DNA of 64,000 nt, taken from positions 1 to 64,000 of the forward strand of contig JADNRY010000166.1 in the NCBI GenBank assembly GCA_015501585.1, written 5' to 3'. The notes below the pieces were generated by a model. That model was not told where the DNA came from. It did no database searches and was given only the letters and a program-made list of their open reading frames with translations. Positions 44,109-57,770 of the stretch are shown piece after piece (positions within the stretch are counted from its first letter, which is position 1; the number at the start of each line of letters is the position of its first letter). The translations under genes were made by a program, and so were the position numbers. Source of the stretch: Rhodocollybia butyracea (Eukaryota > Basidiomycota > Agaricomycetes > Agaricales > Omphalotaceae).

Positions 44109-45150
44109 TTATCCGCGGCTCTCATCGCCATCAGCTGGATTCTCGTATTTCCAGAAAGCTCGTCTCCCACCCACCCATTTCCCCACCCTTGAACTATCGG
44201 TAATAGCGCCTCCGAAGCTCAGGCCCAGGCTATCCATGTGGTGAATACCAATCCGCGCGTCACCGGACGCGATTTCACCCCCACATCCCGCGCACCCTGC
44301 CTCCGTCCCATCTTCAAACTCAAACTCTGGTACAGCCATCAGATCCTATTGTCTGCGACCACACAGCACACCACCTCATCCCCATGCACATCTTTCTGCG
44401 GTGCGAGAACGTCGCGAGGTATAGGAATAGGCAGAAGAGGCATAGGAGACGAAACCAATTTGAGTTTTTTTTACGTGGAAGGGGTCTCAGGATCATTCAC
44501 CTCTCGTGTACATTTTTGCGGGTTTTGGTTTACGTCGCAGTAAATGGAGGAAGGTGTGTGTGTTCGGCCGACGGAAACAGACTGTAGATGACCTCTATGA
44601 GAAGCAGCGCGTCTTCGACCTCATCCTCGACCTCGCTTAGGGAGATTCTGGGTCTCGATATAGTAATCGCCAACGGCAGTGTTACCGAAGCATGGTACTA
44701 GAGAGCAAGAGAGCGAACGCATCTACGGGTTTCGCATGCGCTGAACCGCTGGAATTGGAAGTCCAGTCATCAAAGTCGTCTTCGAGCATACTGAGACGGC
44801 GACCAAGTTCTGAGGAGTTTTTTGAGTACCCTCGGTTGTCGATGAAGAACGTGGTAGTGCGCGTAGGTCATGTCGCGGAGGAGCAGAGGAAGGACGATGT
44901 GTGAGAGGAAGATGCCTCTACCTGCGCCTGTGCCTTCGTAGCAGTCCACGTCCAGCCGGCGTTTCTTGTCCAGTTAGGGTTTGAGAGTGGCCTGAAGGGG
45001 GGAAAGTCGCGTTGTCGGTGAAATGCGAAGTCTAGAAACGAGAATATGATGAACACGGGAACCGCAGACGAGAGAAAAAAACTCACAGTAGAGACACCTA
45101 CAATCTCAATACTCTCTTCTTTAACGCTGTTGCAATTCTTCATGCAATTT
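44109..45150 (-). pseudogene. Unrecognised minus-strand coding remnants
   Basis: Several coding-looking minus-strand segments follow one another in changing frames. Around 44970-44880 there is DVDCYEGTGAGRGIFLSHIVL. Around 44860-44690 there is FFIDNRGYSKNSSELGRR, ending with a stop. At 44339-44109 there is an acidic segment with CAGCGGEIASGDARIGI, a CxxC pattern reminiscent of PARP-type or treble-clef zinc fingers but lacking a visible second half. They may be exons of one gene or a decayed one. I cannot assign a family or build a model. Confidence 0.3.
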
Positions 45151-47070
45151 CTGTCATTCAGCGAAAGGAGAATTACTAAGAAAGAAAAAATCGTACCATG
45201 TTCTTCTCTCCAAACTCATCACAACTCTGCGCCGCCTGCATTTCCGGAAGCTCAAAAGCCCATCAAAGCCCACCATCTGTATTTTCTGCCATATCCACTA
45301 CAACTCTAATGATATATGTTCATTCTGGAGCAATAGTGCAACTGGAACGAAGAACTCTGGCTTTTCGATGTGGATTGTCCGTCAATCGAATTGCCGAGTG
45401 AACGATAGCTGTAGCTACGAGAGAGATCGAGGGTCCAACATCCTAGGCGCCGAACACCAGAGCCGGAAACAAACTCGGCAGCGAAACGTTCCAGTGTTAT
45501 GACGCGCGATAAAGAAAAGGACCGAAAAAAATTGGAGATGGCCTAGAAGAATTTCGTTGGTTGGTGGTAAAATGAAACGTTGAAAATGGAAGCGCCTGAA
45601 GGCGCCTGGCGAAGAGAAAATTGCGCATGACCTCGGCAGCCAATCATCCGATCATCATTTAATTTCGCGTCAATCTTGAATCAACACTTCCCGCCAAATT
45701 AGTCGGTAGACTCTACGAGTGTTGCTAAGCCGATTTTTTTCCCCAAATTCGGCTACACGGCCGTGTTATAAGAATCGAAATATAAGTAGAATCGAATATC
45801 CAGCTCGCTGTTCAGCCGATGTTCACCAGAACCCACGATGCAAGGGAAAAGCCACCGTTGTTAGAGGCACGGACACCGGAAGCCATAGCACATCGAAAGC
45901 CCACTGGATGAATTATAAGGGTCGTAATTCGAGGGAGGTCTGCAATCCAAATTGCAGTACGTAGGGAGGAAGTGACGGAGACAAGATAAAGGAAGGAAGG
46001 AAGGAAAGACGTGAGTGGGAGATTGGCGCAAGTGAAGGGTAGTACGCACAGATAAGTACCTAGGTACCTAGGTATTGTTTACATGTTGTCGTTTTGCTTG
46101 AGAACCGTGTCCAAGACGCAATTGACGATATTGATAGATACCGGTGAGTGTCCCAAGCGAGGTTTGACGAGAGTCGAATGACCGATGTGAAGCAAGGCTT
46201 GAGCGCTTGAGCTTGAAATTTGAAAGTGAGATAGCAGGACTGAACAGCAGAAGAATTTTAGCGGAGCGATGGGCGAAGGCGAAGAAATCTCGTACTCCGG
46301 ACTAGCCGTCCGTCTCCAGCGGGTAAATTGTCCATATTGGTCGCTAAATGACCAGTTCGCCACTGAGCTGCTCAGTTAGATCGGAGTGCCACAAAGAAAA
46401 AAAGTTGTGAACTCACGTATCATCCATTCTCTTCAAGCTAAGTATTTAAATTTCACGTTGGAGTGTCGTGTTGCGAATAAAAAAGATCCCTATCAGCAGT
46501 TGAAAAATTGAACGCTGAGTGCCTCGATCTGAGACGCTTTGAAAATGGTTTGATTACCGAAGAGACAAAGAGTCTAGAAGATGTAGTTGATTTAACGAGA
46601 CAGCGGCAAATTCTGGGCAGATTGGAGGCAGACGGAAGAGTTCAAGAGACGAGAGTTCAAGAGACGAGATTCGAGAAGTGTCACGCGTCAGTTGATATTA
46701 TCAATCTAATCTTATTCAAATGTAATCTTATCTTATTCCTGATCGAAGCTGATCGAAGTCTTCTGTGCTTTTCAAGTTTTTGAGAGAAGATGAATAATTT
46801 ATCTCATGCGCTAGGGCAATGACTATATATGTATTTTATGTCTTCGAACCTCAAACACCATACATACAACTTTAGAAGCCCACAGCGTGAATTCTGCACA
46901 ATGATGAATGCTATTCCGTCGTCGCATTCCACTCGCCCTTCCAAATCACGATTCACGATCCGCTGGCGACGGCACAGGAAGATATCGGAAGTTAAACCGT
47001 GGATCAAAGCAGTGTGATGCAGTCTCAAAAATTTGGTTTCGCATAAAATATATGCAGAGCATCTCACCCG
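45151..47070. other. Intergenic, low-complexity segments only
   Basis: Short repeats: AAGG units near 45990-46005, two copies of TACCTAGG near 46057-46073, and a 15-bp duplication (GAGTTCAAGAGACGA) near 46637-46667. A segment at 46890-46960 resembles 21280-21360. No gene recognised. Confidence 0.45.
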
Positions 47071-47607
47071 TCAGGCAGAGCTCGAACCGAAGACCCAGCG
47101 AGGATCCGGAAGGTTTTCGGCGGGAGGCGCCAGCGAGATCTGGACTCTTGGTTTTCTTTTCCTGTGGGACCGCAAACCACCTCTCCTGGGAGTACTAGGA
47201 GATGGACGAGGAGGAGGAGGCGGGGGTTCAAGTGAGCCGATACTGGATATTTCACCGCTCCTCTTTTCTTCTCTTTTCATCATATATAGAAAAGTCGCTT
47301 GCACTATGGCACACTCTTCGGGAGATATCTCCCCACCTTCCCAGCTCTCGTACGCGCTCTCCAACATCATAATCTGAGGCTTCCTTTCCACAGGGATAAA
47401 ATCCCCCGAGGACAGTAGCGGTACAACCGACGCGATTTCGCGCAAGTCTTCGTGGGTTATCACCGGCTTGACCTGGGGACACTCGTAGACCCGCGGTGCG
47501 CGCGTGTTAAGATGTAAAAAACGCGGGTGGATCGTATCAAAATAATCAAAGGGCTCGGGAGTCCCTCGGACACATTCCACTGATGCGCTGCGAGAAGGAG
47601 GATCCAT
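47071..47607 (-). CDS. Hypothetical proline-rich protein
   Basis: A single open frame of 178 codons from ATG 47607 (MDPPSRSAS). The N-terminal two thirds look globular (HEDLREIASVVPLLSSGDFI, WEGGEISPEECAIVQATFLY) and the C-terminus has a run of prolines and a basic patch RKRKPR. No family recognised, and no introns needed. Codon-position composition looks plausible, but a real gene is not proven. Confidence 0.45.
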   Translation of the reverse strand: MDPPSRSASVECVRGTPEPFDYFDTIHPRFLHLNTRAPRVYECPQVKPVITHEDLREIASVVPLLSSGDFIPVERKPQIMMLESAYESWEGGEISPEECAIVQATFLYMMKREEKRSGEISSIGSLEPPPPPPRPSPSTPRRGGLRSHRKRKPRVQISLAPPAENLPDPRWVFGSSSA

Positions 47608-48079
47608 CGACTGTAGTGCCACTCATTCAGTAACAGGGCATGGCTTCTAATCTCTATCACATACATTGGCCAACATGCTTCGATAGTACACAAAGGTCGA
47701 CCAAAGGCCGCTCTTTACAAGGTCTACCTCGCGGATTTGGTGTGTGGTAGAATGGTAAGTCTGTTCCATTTCTGCACGAAGACAATGATCAGTAATTTCA
47801 CAGTGATGCAAGGAATCTAGGAATCTACACACCTGAAGATACGCAAGAAAATAATAGAAGTACGTTGGTAGTGGATTTAGAGGTTCTAGTCGGTGGTTGT
47901 GCAAGGAAACCAAAGGCACTTTATCCCAGAACTGAACACGATCACGCTTTTTGGAAATTCACAATGTACGCGTCTAATTCCTTTGTCTGGATCGGCAATC
48001 TCAGATTTTCAAACCCATTGTTCGCCATAAACGGATTTTCAATTATGTAAGTAGCTCTGTCGAGATCATTATGGAAATA

Positions 48080-49524
48080 TTATGGTAGATTCCTCAATGC
48101 TGCCCGCGTCGTGGCATCTATCCCCGCTTTCAATAAAACTGCAATCTGAGTTCCACCAGTTCCAAGAACCGATCTTTCTACGTCAATCTCCTGTTCATTA
48201 GACTCAGAAACAGGCCGACTAGCCGCTCGAGGCGAAGTAGTTTGGGCCATGTCGATAATATACTGGGTGGCAATACGCATATGAGCGCTCCGCAATTTCT
48301 TCAATGCTGTAACTGCGTCATTATATGGCTCTCGAAGAGTAGGCACACGTTGGGCAAAGTCCCGAAGAGAAAAAGTCGATTTTTCAAGATGCTGCAGATA
48401 CTCGCGATGTTTTCCCAACATGTACATCCGCATGCGACCATGAACGCGCGATGAACATCCTCTACACGTGATGCTGAATCCTGATTTTTCTTCACTTTGT
48501 CATGGTTGACACCAAGGAATAGATCCAGTATCATGCATTATTGTGCTCTGTCCACCAGATGGTCCACTAAGATACTGCAGTTCAGGAGCAGCAGGATCGA
48601 CTCCTTCGTATATCCATCCAGGATCTGAAGGACCTTTGGCGTCAATTCCGTTGTACCATGGGCGCATATCCCAATAGAATACATAAGGATCACAGCCATC
48701 TCGGATCGAACGAATAAGATCATTCATTTCTTCAATGATCTCTGCCATACTACCAAGGTCTCTCGCAATCTTCACGATCGTCGAAGCAGAATCATCCGTG
48801 ATTGAAATTCCATTATAACTTGTGATTATGCCTAGAAGCTGCGAGCCATGTAGTTCAATCGCAGCCTGAACTTGATAAAAGTGTCGTTCATCATCGGTTC
48901 CAGAAAATGAGTGGATGATTGTCATATTATCAATGGTGACCGGCTTTTCGGGGTGCAACAGATCCCAGTTCCAGGTAACTGTGTCCGAAAACGTGATGAC
49001 TGGGGAGATACCAAGGATACGAGATATTCGAACCAGAGGGACCGCAATTGACTCGGGGATCTCCTTTGGCCCTGGAGAAAGTACATGAGGAAGCGAGTGG
49101 ACGTAGTATTGAACAAGCCAGGTCAACACTACATGCGCTCGCTGAAGCAGGCGTTGCTGGTCCACTAATGGCTGAATATCCAGGAATCTGATCTAAAGTT
49201 ACTATTCATCAATATTGACTGACTATAGTGGCATAGTAACATACCTACCGATCTCATGTGGGCTCTCCAAGATTCCCCCTCCGATCTCAATGCCAAAGCT
49301 TCTTCAGACACATCATCTCCTAGTTTCAAGACCCCGGATGCCTCTGCCAAAGCGTTTTCCCATATCTTGTACCGGCCTGAGAGACGAGGAAGAGGCTCCG
49401 GAGGAAGGAATCCCGTCGTTGGGTCAATGTCAAAGTCGGTTTGAGGTGGAAGTATCAGGAATTTCTTTGAAGCCCGAAATCTTCGGCTGAAGATACGAGT
49501 GAAGAAGGCAATTAAGCCTGGCAT
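48080..49524 (-). CDS. Indoleamine 2,3-dioxygenase, copy 1 (two compensating frameshifts)
   Basis: Exon 1 49524-49249 and exon 2 49192-48080, with a 56-bp intron. Family features in order: FDIDPTTGFLPPEPLPRL, LLQRAHVVLTWLVQYYVHSLP, WNWDLL, the F(S/T)GT(D/E)DE segment HSFSGTDDERHFY, CDPYVFYWDMRPW, YEGVDP, LSGPSGGQST. Then come MRMYMLGKHREYLQHL (His is the expected haem ligand), ALKKLRSAHMRIATQYI and GTGGTQIAVLLKAG. The enzyme is cytosolic and oxidises L-tryptophan to N-formylkynurenine, the entry to the kynurenine/NAD route. Between about 48535 and 48435 the homologous reading (LDLFLGVNHD) lies in another frame and a TGA occurs in the main frame, so one base is gained and one lost. Confidence 0.85.
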
Positions 49525-49619
49525 ATGAAGCCAAATGTAGATACCACTGTTAGAAGTCTGAGCGCATTTTATATCTCCTTGTCGGTAAGTTCCTGGATCC
49601 CGTACCTCCAAAAACCCGG

Positions 49620-52477
49620 CTTATGAAGAACCGTAGAAGATCTCCTAGGCCTCGCGCGCCACCTTATACTGCGCTACTACAAGTTTGTTTGTATTTTCGG
49701 GTTGTGGCCATTCCGAGTTTCGGTCTTCGGACTGTAGTGTGAAGCTGGCGTACACCACGCATTGTCAGACTTGCTGCGCAGTGGGGGTCTTTTGCAAGCT
49801 CCGACAGTGCTCCGACCTAGGTCATCTATGTGTCGGTAACTAATCACTTGCCGGAGAAATGGGCATCAAACCGGCAGGAGTTGGGTAAGAGCTTTGGAAG
49901 GTTCTCAAAAGGGAATGAGTCTGTATTCGAGGGAACTGAGACTGGAGCTCTCGGAAAGTCGCGGTTGAACTACAACGTAGAATGATGTAAATACAGAGGC
50001 GGCGAATGAACATTACCCGTGTCTGGAGCGGTGGAGTTGTAGTGGCCAATGTTTATTTGCCGCTTTTGTATATCTCGTCCGGGGGCTTGTCTGCGAGCCG
50101 TATCAACGGATAGACCCGGCTGAATAATCTGAGTCAGTACATAGTGTCATTGGCATCTGTGCAGTCGCTATGCACTGAGGATCCATCGAGCTCCACTAAT
50201 ATCTACCGCTGTGGTTTAACATCTAAATGCAACTGGGTTACAGTTGATGATGCAAGACGACAGTCAAGGAGCTTGGGAGGACGGCGACAGAACTCCTCCT
50301 TTGACAATATGCGGGACCGAGCACTGGCGCTGTTATTTTACACTCAGAACCCTTAGTCATCTTTAATATTTATACATCAGGTAGGATTGTGGCGGTGCAT
50401 GGTCAAAGCTGGCGTTATCGATCAATAACTGAAATAAATGCCAAAGCTCAAAATTTCATCCCAAGCCAACCCCTCATGTCCTTTGATTTTTAAAAATAGG
50501 ATTACAAAAGTTCCTATTTGGGATGCCCAATGGTATGAAGAACTCCGGGGCTTCATCATCTGGTTTAAAATCGCGGAGTCCAACCTATTCAATGTCAGAG
50601 ATACAGTATGGTTGCTGGGAACTTGGAAGTTGTAACGGTGAGTTCATATAAATATCCAGTTGGAAGAGGAAACCCTCCCACATTCTCATCTTCCTCTATT
50701 GAGCTCTTCTCCAGCAAGGGACTCTAACGGGACCAGTATACCGATGAGAAAAAATAGAAACCGCTTTACTTTGTTCTCCCTATTTACTGACTGGCGCCGC
50801 ATCTAAAAAAACTATGTTTTGCATCACGAGCCTACAGCTCCATGTAATGCAGAATGGGCGAGCAACGTAAATCATTCATAATACCAATTTTCTACTCTTT
50901 TTCAGAAAGTGGGCCTCTCCCTATTGAAGGGCATCTCTTGCGCTCGTATTTTTGAACTACCTTCTTTCCCTCCTGATTACGCAAGAAGACTGGCAGAGTC
51001 GATGGGACAACCTGGCAACTGGATCTTATGGTACTGGGGCATGGTGCACCTCCGAGTCGGGGGGCAATTCCTGTAGAGTGTAAAGTATGGTTGCTGATCT
51101 ACAGACCCAAAAGGCATTACACATCTAAAGGAATTGTCAGATTAAAAACACAGGACTCAGATTGGCATGCCTCCTACACAACCAAGCTCGGTACAATGAA
51201 AACAACGCTTGAATGATCAGCACCTCTAGTAATGTCCCTAAGGCCCTATCTGGCCCGGCCGCTCAACAAAGCTCCATAGATATCAGCATTCCTATATGCG
51301 TCTGGTAACATCATCTCACTCTCTCTCTGTATTATGTAAAGCACCTACAGTAGCACTCAGAAGATTGAAAGATAGTCTGGATTCTTAAGACTACAGAAAG
51401 ATACAGACCCGCTATTCCAAGAAAATAGCTATTAGTGCCTTTGTCACCTCTACCAACTCGTGAGTAGCGCATGCGCCAGGGCCCAAGATACATGCCCAGA
51501 AAACTTAATTACTGAATGACATCGGAATTGTTTGAAAGTCGAGTATGTAAATCAACAACTAAATAACAGAGTAAATAGTTAAATAAAATCCATGTTATAT
51601 CTCTCTCTCTCTCTCTTGTCTACCGAGCAGATTTGACTGCTCAGTACCACAGCAACGAAGGTGTTGCGGCATATGGACACAATAGGACCGGCTCGGGCGC
51701 CCCGCGCGTTCGCTTCGGCCGGCCAAAGCGGTACATTGTGGCTGTGTTCATTTTTAGACGGTATATCAATTGGGTTCGCATTGCTCACCCAATTATATCT
51801 TGACTCGCGCAAAATTGAAAATAAATATAAAGCGAAATGCATACATTTCTGTAAGAATGAACATACTAGTGGTCCCATGCCATCTTCTTTTTCTTGTGTC
51901 GGTACCAGCGTTCGCGTCCTTGTCCATCTCGTCGCCGGTCATGACGTCGTTAGCGCGCACAAAAAGATCGTCTTCCATGTGTCAAAGTCCCTTTCATCGT
52001 CATTGAGTGGCTTGTGCTGATGCCTGTTTGCCAAAAAATCTCAAAAGTAATACAGACACGCACCTAATGGCCCTTCAGAGCAAGAAACTAAGCTCAAGTA
52101 CGAGCGGCAGAGAAACTAAGAAGATAACTAATCAAGAATGTGAACACCGATCATGGTGGGGTATTACCAAGGTATTACTCTCTACAGAAGAAGGATAACG
52201 AATCGGAAACGAAGATATAAGGGACGGTGGCAGTGTAGAAGCACGTGTGAGTATGTGCCATACTTACAAGTTCAACAAAGCGCAAAGGAGCCCAGTACCC
52301 ACCAGACCCACAGACTCAATCGATCGGGCGCTAAAGTGGTAGAAGCAACGTGACCTGTGACCTACATACAAATTATTGTGACCTTCTCACCTTGCTTTCT
52401 TTCTTTTGCCACATTTTCGTCGCGGTCAGTACGATAAGCATTGTATGCTCGGCTGAAGCTCTTATTTGTTCATATAG
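49620..52477. other. Long intergenic stretch
   Basis: Only short frames. A (CT)n microsatellite lies at about 51600-51615, and a GC-rich segment at 51680-51730. Nothing else recognised. Confidence 0.5.
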
Positions 52478-53079
52478 ATGGCTCATCTGCTTGGCGGATA
52501 TTACATGAGCTTTCCTTCTACTCGTGTCCTGCTCCAACATTACAATATTGACGACAAAGGTGCCGACGATGATCTGCTCGAATCCCCAATCAACGATTGG
52601 CTCGCTAGGAACAACAAGCTCGAGATTCTTGCCGGCGCGATATGCCACCCAGACCGTGGAACAGCAAAAGACAAAGAGGATGGTATTCTCATTGTCACAC
52701 ATCCAGTGTTCTCTCCAAAGAAAGAACCCCAGACAGTGACTTTTCCAGAAGACAAGCAAGATATAGCGGCAAAGGAATGGCTTATGGCAGGTGGTGTCGC
52801 AGAAGAGGATTTGGAGTGGATTTGTTTCTGGGACACGGTTGGCTTGACGAGGATGGGGCTTCAGCCAAGGCGCAATGAGCGGGGGAGAACTCGCCCTGTG
52901 ATGATAAAACTTACGGACGAAGAGTGGTCCAAATGGGTGAAAATTGTGATGAAAGGTGGTAATCTAAAGGCCTTCTTGGGTGAAGAGGAGTATGAGAGAA
53001 GGCGAAATTTGGGGTAAGTATCTAGTCAATCTTCATCCAAGGCTACTGTTGAAGATTGGAGCCCATTTCTAGGCAATAA
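52478..53079 (+). CDS. Hypothetical hydrophilic protein, about 180 aa
   Basis: Exon 1 from ATG 52478 to 53013, intron 53014-53072 (GTAAGT...TTCTAG, 59 bp), exon 2 of 7 nt giving the last residues Gly-Gln and TAA at 53077-53079. If the intron is not used the protein ends one residue earlier at 53015-53017. No signal peptide or helix; Trp/Glu/Lys-rich with LTDEEWSKWVKIVMKGG near the C-terminus. The long open frame and codon use support a real gene. Family not recognised. Confidence 0.6.
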
Positions 53080-54700
53080 TGTGGAGAACAAACCCTTCCC
53101 CTGAGGTTCGGACTAAGAGTACCATAATGAAGAGAATTGCATTACAAGAATAGTTCCTCAGTGCTGAGTAAGGTAGGCTCAAAGCGAGACGTGAAAAGGT
53201 CTCGTTCTTCCATGGTCCAACAAGTCTGCAAGTTATCAAAGAATGGAAGAACGGTATCAATCTGCCCATGCCATCAGATACCTTACCCTGGATCATCTGA
53301 ATTGACGTAGTTGACCCGTACATAAATGTAGAAGCATTAACGCAAATCTATTGGTGGCTCGCTGTCTTGCTGGAACAAAGACTCGATTATACCGAAGACG
53401 AAGAGGCAGCAAGTAGAGACAGCATGTAATCTCGCTTTAAGGAAGAAAAAGAGGCCACTGTTGGTCTCTGCGTACCTGTAACACCGATTATTCCGCCCCT
53501 GCCAAAGATAGCGCATTTTCCTGGACCCGGAATCGGGAGGGTTGAATTAGAAAAGAAATACAAACATAGCGCGTCGGGTTGTGCATACGGGGTTTTCCAG
53601 CGTCTTCGTTCCTCTCATCCGCTTTAGCATCGAGCGCTCCCAGAGCCCTCTCCTAATGTCCTGCGTGGAGTTTTCGATATCATTTGACTCTGCCTTGGTT
53701 TCCATCACTCTCCCTCTGTCGTTTCTCTTTCCGATCTATCCTCCGACATCTACCGCCAACGGAAGCTCGCCAAAAACAGTTCCTTTGCCCAAACCCATCG
53801 TGTGTACCTCCCTGTCAGAGGTGTTGTGCCGTTGTTTGTGTCGCCCCCTGATATTCAATGATAATTGGTGCATTTGGAGCAGAGATTGGGAAGCAGAGTC
53901 AATGAATAACCCAGTGACGAAGGCTGAGTTACCGTCCCTCGTTGAATGTCAGACAGAATTAAAGGTGTAGTAGCAACGACCACCATGTCTAGAAGATATG
54001 TAGACAACACGCGGACGCATTGGGCACATTACATTTGAATACTGCGAAGCGAAGAGTAAAAAGACAGCTCACTGAGAAGAAAAATAAACGCGAAACTCAC
54101 GTTTCTCCCATCTTCAGACGTCTTCTACATAAGGTTCACCAAAGCGGCAACACCTCCCGCATCCCTTGGCGGGCCAGGAACGTGATTCTCGTGTTTCCTT
54201 CCACGGAGAGGTTCCAGCTCAGTGCCTGCGGCCGAATCTGCCATCGTCCCAGCGACAGTCGTGGCCACTACTGCACAGAGGTTTGGAGGAGGTGGAAAGG
54301 GTAGTACACGTAGTACCAGTCTGAACAGCGACATGTGGAGATGTATCGGTGGAGAAGGTGAAGTTGTAGTGGAAGAGAAAGCTCAGCGGCTACACCCGGA
54401 ACAAAATCTAAGATACAGTCTGTGTGTCCTAGACGGATTTTTGCGGTGATCACTTTTTTGTTGTGAACTTTTTGCTGGTTTGTGCGACAAAGGCACGGCG
54501 GAAACATCATTGTTAGGTGGAAATATGAAGGTATTCAAAATGTGACTGTATAACAGAGAATACAATTCCACTGACAGGGAAAAAATCGGTCCAACGATGC
54601 CTAGCACCTCTACTAGCCACATGAAAACATTTCAGCGAGTCTTGAGCTTGAGCCTGGGCGGCGCCTTTCTGAGCTAACGGTGTGAATCGCCAATTGCAAC
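53080..54700. other. Intergenic, no supported gene
   Basis: Several short frames on both strands without motifs (for example 53581-53970 plus). Confidence 0.4.
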
Positions 54701-54719
54701 GCGTTCAGCTAAAAGAGAA

Positions 54720-57700
54720 AGCCAATGGGTTTCAAATGGAAAACGACCAAAGCATGACGGACATTTGGCAGCACAAAAATGAATATACCCAGACCAGTGA
54801 AAAAATTATTGATAAGATGGGACAAGACGTACCGTAGCAGCCATAGAACAACTTCTGATGGACGGTTTCTGAAAGTAAAACCGTTTGTGAGTACCCGACT
54901 AGTCTCCCCAGACCTTGAAACTCGAAATACTTCGCCTTTTATTCACTGCTTTCTTCACTGAATTGAGATTCCAACCGTTTTACCGTCAAATTTTACACGT
55001 TGATCCTTCTAGGAACGGCTATACTTAGCTCAGATGCCACCAAGACATGTGGATCAAGACCTATAAAGGCTCTGGGCCCTGCCGTTGGGTGCCAAGTACA
55101 GTGGTTGGAACGGAGAGTATCATGGGCAGCAGCAAAAGGACTGGTCGTTGCCTGTCGTCGCATGAATGTTATAGAATCCACCGCATTCATGGCGGTTGAC
55201 GCTCCACCCTCCAATAAGTACTTAGTGGCGTAAAGTGCTCCAACACTAGATACATCAAGTAAAATTCAAATTGCCTTGTCAAACTCTGGCGGTGCACTGG
55301 CGTTACTTCTTCTGATTCAAGCAGGGTGATCACGGGCGCTTGTGTATTTGTATTCGTGGTCTCTCAAGCTCGCGCTTACACCTACTTACACGCGTACGGA
55401 GGTAGCCACGAGTTCCGTGAAAGTCGTTCTTGTCATTTGTACATATAACCTTCACGGATTTTGCACTCATACAACCATCGCTCGTCCCAGTAACATGGCC
55501 CCTGGACATGGCACCTCTCTTTCCTACTCGCGTTCGGGAGACAGCTTCAAGTCGGGCTATGCTCCTTTAAAAGGGGATGAAGAAAATTTCCAAGAGGTGC
55601 CCACGATGGAATACAACCATCCTTACCCTCCTAATTCTTCCAGAATCACTTCTCTATCTCGTTCCAGTAGCCGGACTCGCGCTGGATTCGCGATCATCTC
55701 TGCTGGCTTCATTGGTGCAGCAGTTCTTGCTGTTTTGAACCACATAGTGTTTTATCGACTGAATGGAACAGTAACGGGTAATCGTACTCGTCAATTTTGG
55801 GTGAGTCTAGTCTTTTTGTAGAGACGGATGTAGGCTGACAAGTGACAACCATTTATTTAGATAACACTAGTGCAGAACGCGTTTCCGACTACCATCTCCA
55901 TTGTTCTTCTTGCGGCACTCAACTGTTGTCTCCTGCAAGTGGTGCGTGCGTTACTTAGCGACTGAGATCCTTGTCCCAATCATCATGTCTATTGCAGGCA
56001 CTCTATCGTATCCGATTAAGTTCTCATCCACTGGCACTTGTCAGTCTCATGACTTCACCACCAAATGGCCTCACGACACTCTGGATCCTGTCTAAATCCG
56101 GCCTCCGACTATCAGTTTTGGGATTTGCAGTCCTGGGTGTTATAACCCAAAGCTCCGTCGCGTTTACCTCGGTTTTTGTTCCTGGATCGCTGACCATCAC
56201 ATCGAGCCCAGCTCGCGCAAAGCAGATCAGTGTTCCGACTATTGATCTGAACCTGGTTGATCGATCTGAGTCAGCAGGGAATGCGGCATCCAATGACGGG
56301 CAGAGTGCTATTCTTTTTAGCACTCCCTCACAGCGCTGGCAACAGTTGATCAGCCGTGCTGCTACTACGGATATTGCTCCTACCTGGGATCCTCCTGCGG
56401 ACTGTGGGATTGCCTGCACTTACAAGTTCAAGTATTCGGCCCCTGCCCTCAATTGCACGCCCTTGTCTCAGCAGGATATCTGGCCTAACAACAAGTCGAG
56501 TAGTGATTTCAGTAATGGCCTTGCTTTCCCTCTTATTACGGGAAATACAACCCCAAATGAGTATTTCATGTACAATGCTTCCTATAGTGTGGAAGTTCAA
56601 CCCACAGGAGTCGTATCATTCAACAACTCCGCTCTCCAGGTTTATTATCTGGAAGGATTCAACTCAACCACGTTGGCTAATTCTTTGGCCAATGGCACCC
56701 AGCCAGATATTTCTCCGTATTCTGCTCTAGGCGCATTCTGCACGTTCCAAAGCGCGACATACGAAGCAACAACTTCGTTCGCGAACAACTCCCAGACTTC
56801 ATCCACAAACGTTACGGCCTTCAGTGGTCCTCTGCCTTTTGAACCCAAAGACGGAACGTTCAACAGTACGTTGGCGGGCCTTAGCATTGCCTATATCTAT
56901 GGCGAGCTCTTCAGCGGTCACGTCTTCCACAATGCTTCCTCCGGAACCGAAACTACTTCTACACAGGCACTACTCACACCGTTATTCAATCTGACCAGCG
57001 TGATACTGGGGTCGAATACCACTGATGGGTACTTTTCGTTATCGCAGAGGTTACAGGGTGACATTGCACAAGGACTGCAGGATCTTCTTGCCAATGTCAC
57101 CCTTTCACTCGTAAACGAGCATATCGCTTTTACACCCGCCGATGCTATGGTAACTCCTGCTACAACCGAGTACCTGTATCATACCCAGAGACTTGCGATA
57201 ACTTACGTTGTGGTTTTCGCTGTTTCTACTTTGATAGTGATTTTGGGCCTTTCATCGCTGCATGCAAACGATATAACCGCGACGTTTGATTTGGAGCAGA
57301 TCTTAGAGATGACGGCGAATAGTTCGGGGCTTCATGAACTTGCAGTTATTCCAGGATTCGATGAAATCCCCGTGAAGGGTCGACTTGTGATGGGTGGGCA
57401 TGGATTGACACTACCTGTTCTAGATGTAGATCGAGAGAAAAAAGAGGTGTAGTTCCTCAAAGCATTACGATTAATTTATATCTCTTCATTGATTCTTATC
57501 GGATTCCTAGTATCCGTTTGCCTGAAAGCCTAAAATTTACCTACTTGTACTAGTTATACCGTATACCCATCCGAGTCTCTCTACCAGTCCATATCAAGTT
57601 ACCAACAGCTAGGAAGTTGTTTGAAGTGTACATTATAGTTCTTGCGATTGTTGGACCGATAGGATAAAGCAAGGATAAAGTTCGGAGAACAGATGGAATG

Positions 57701-57770
57701 TGTGTGACCACAAGCATTAGTTTGATTCGTCTACCCCGGGACGCGTTATTTTCTTGAAGGTTAGGGGTTT
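54720..57770 (+). repeat. Tandem segmental duplication, unit 1
   Basis: Similar to about 59090-62076, offset about 4.28-4.31 kb, including promoter, the whole membrane-protein gene and about 300 bp of 3' flank. Similarity ends at TTCTTGAAGGTTA, after which unit 1 reads GGGGTTTAAACCCTAAG and unit 2 diverges. Confidence 0.85.
55495..57452 (+). CDS. Multi-pass membrane glycoprotein, tandem copy 1
   Basis: Exons 55495-55800, 55861-55941, 55998-57452 (613 aa). The cytoplasmic N-terminus is Ser-rich (SLSYSRSGDSFKSGY). There are helices at about residues 68-88 (AGFAIISAGFIGAAVLAVL), in exon 2 (ISIVLLAALNCCLLQV) and at the exon 3 start (LSVLGFAVLGVITQ). A large ectodomain of some 330 residues has more than fifteen N-glycosylation sequons and a few Cys. 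A last helix (TYVVVFAVSTLIVILGLSSL) leads to a cytoplasmic tail ending REKKEV. The topology resembles a widespread but uncharacterised fungal membrane protein family; I cannot assign a function. A TATA-like CATATAA lies about 50 bp upstream. No defects. Confidence 0.85.
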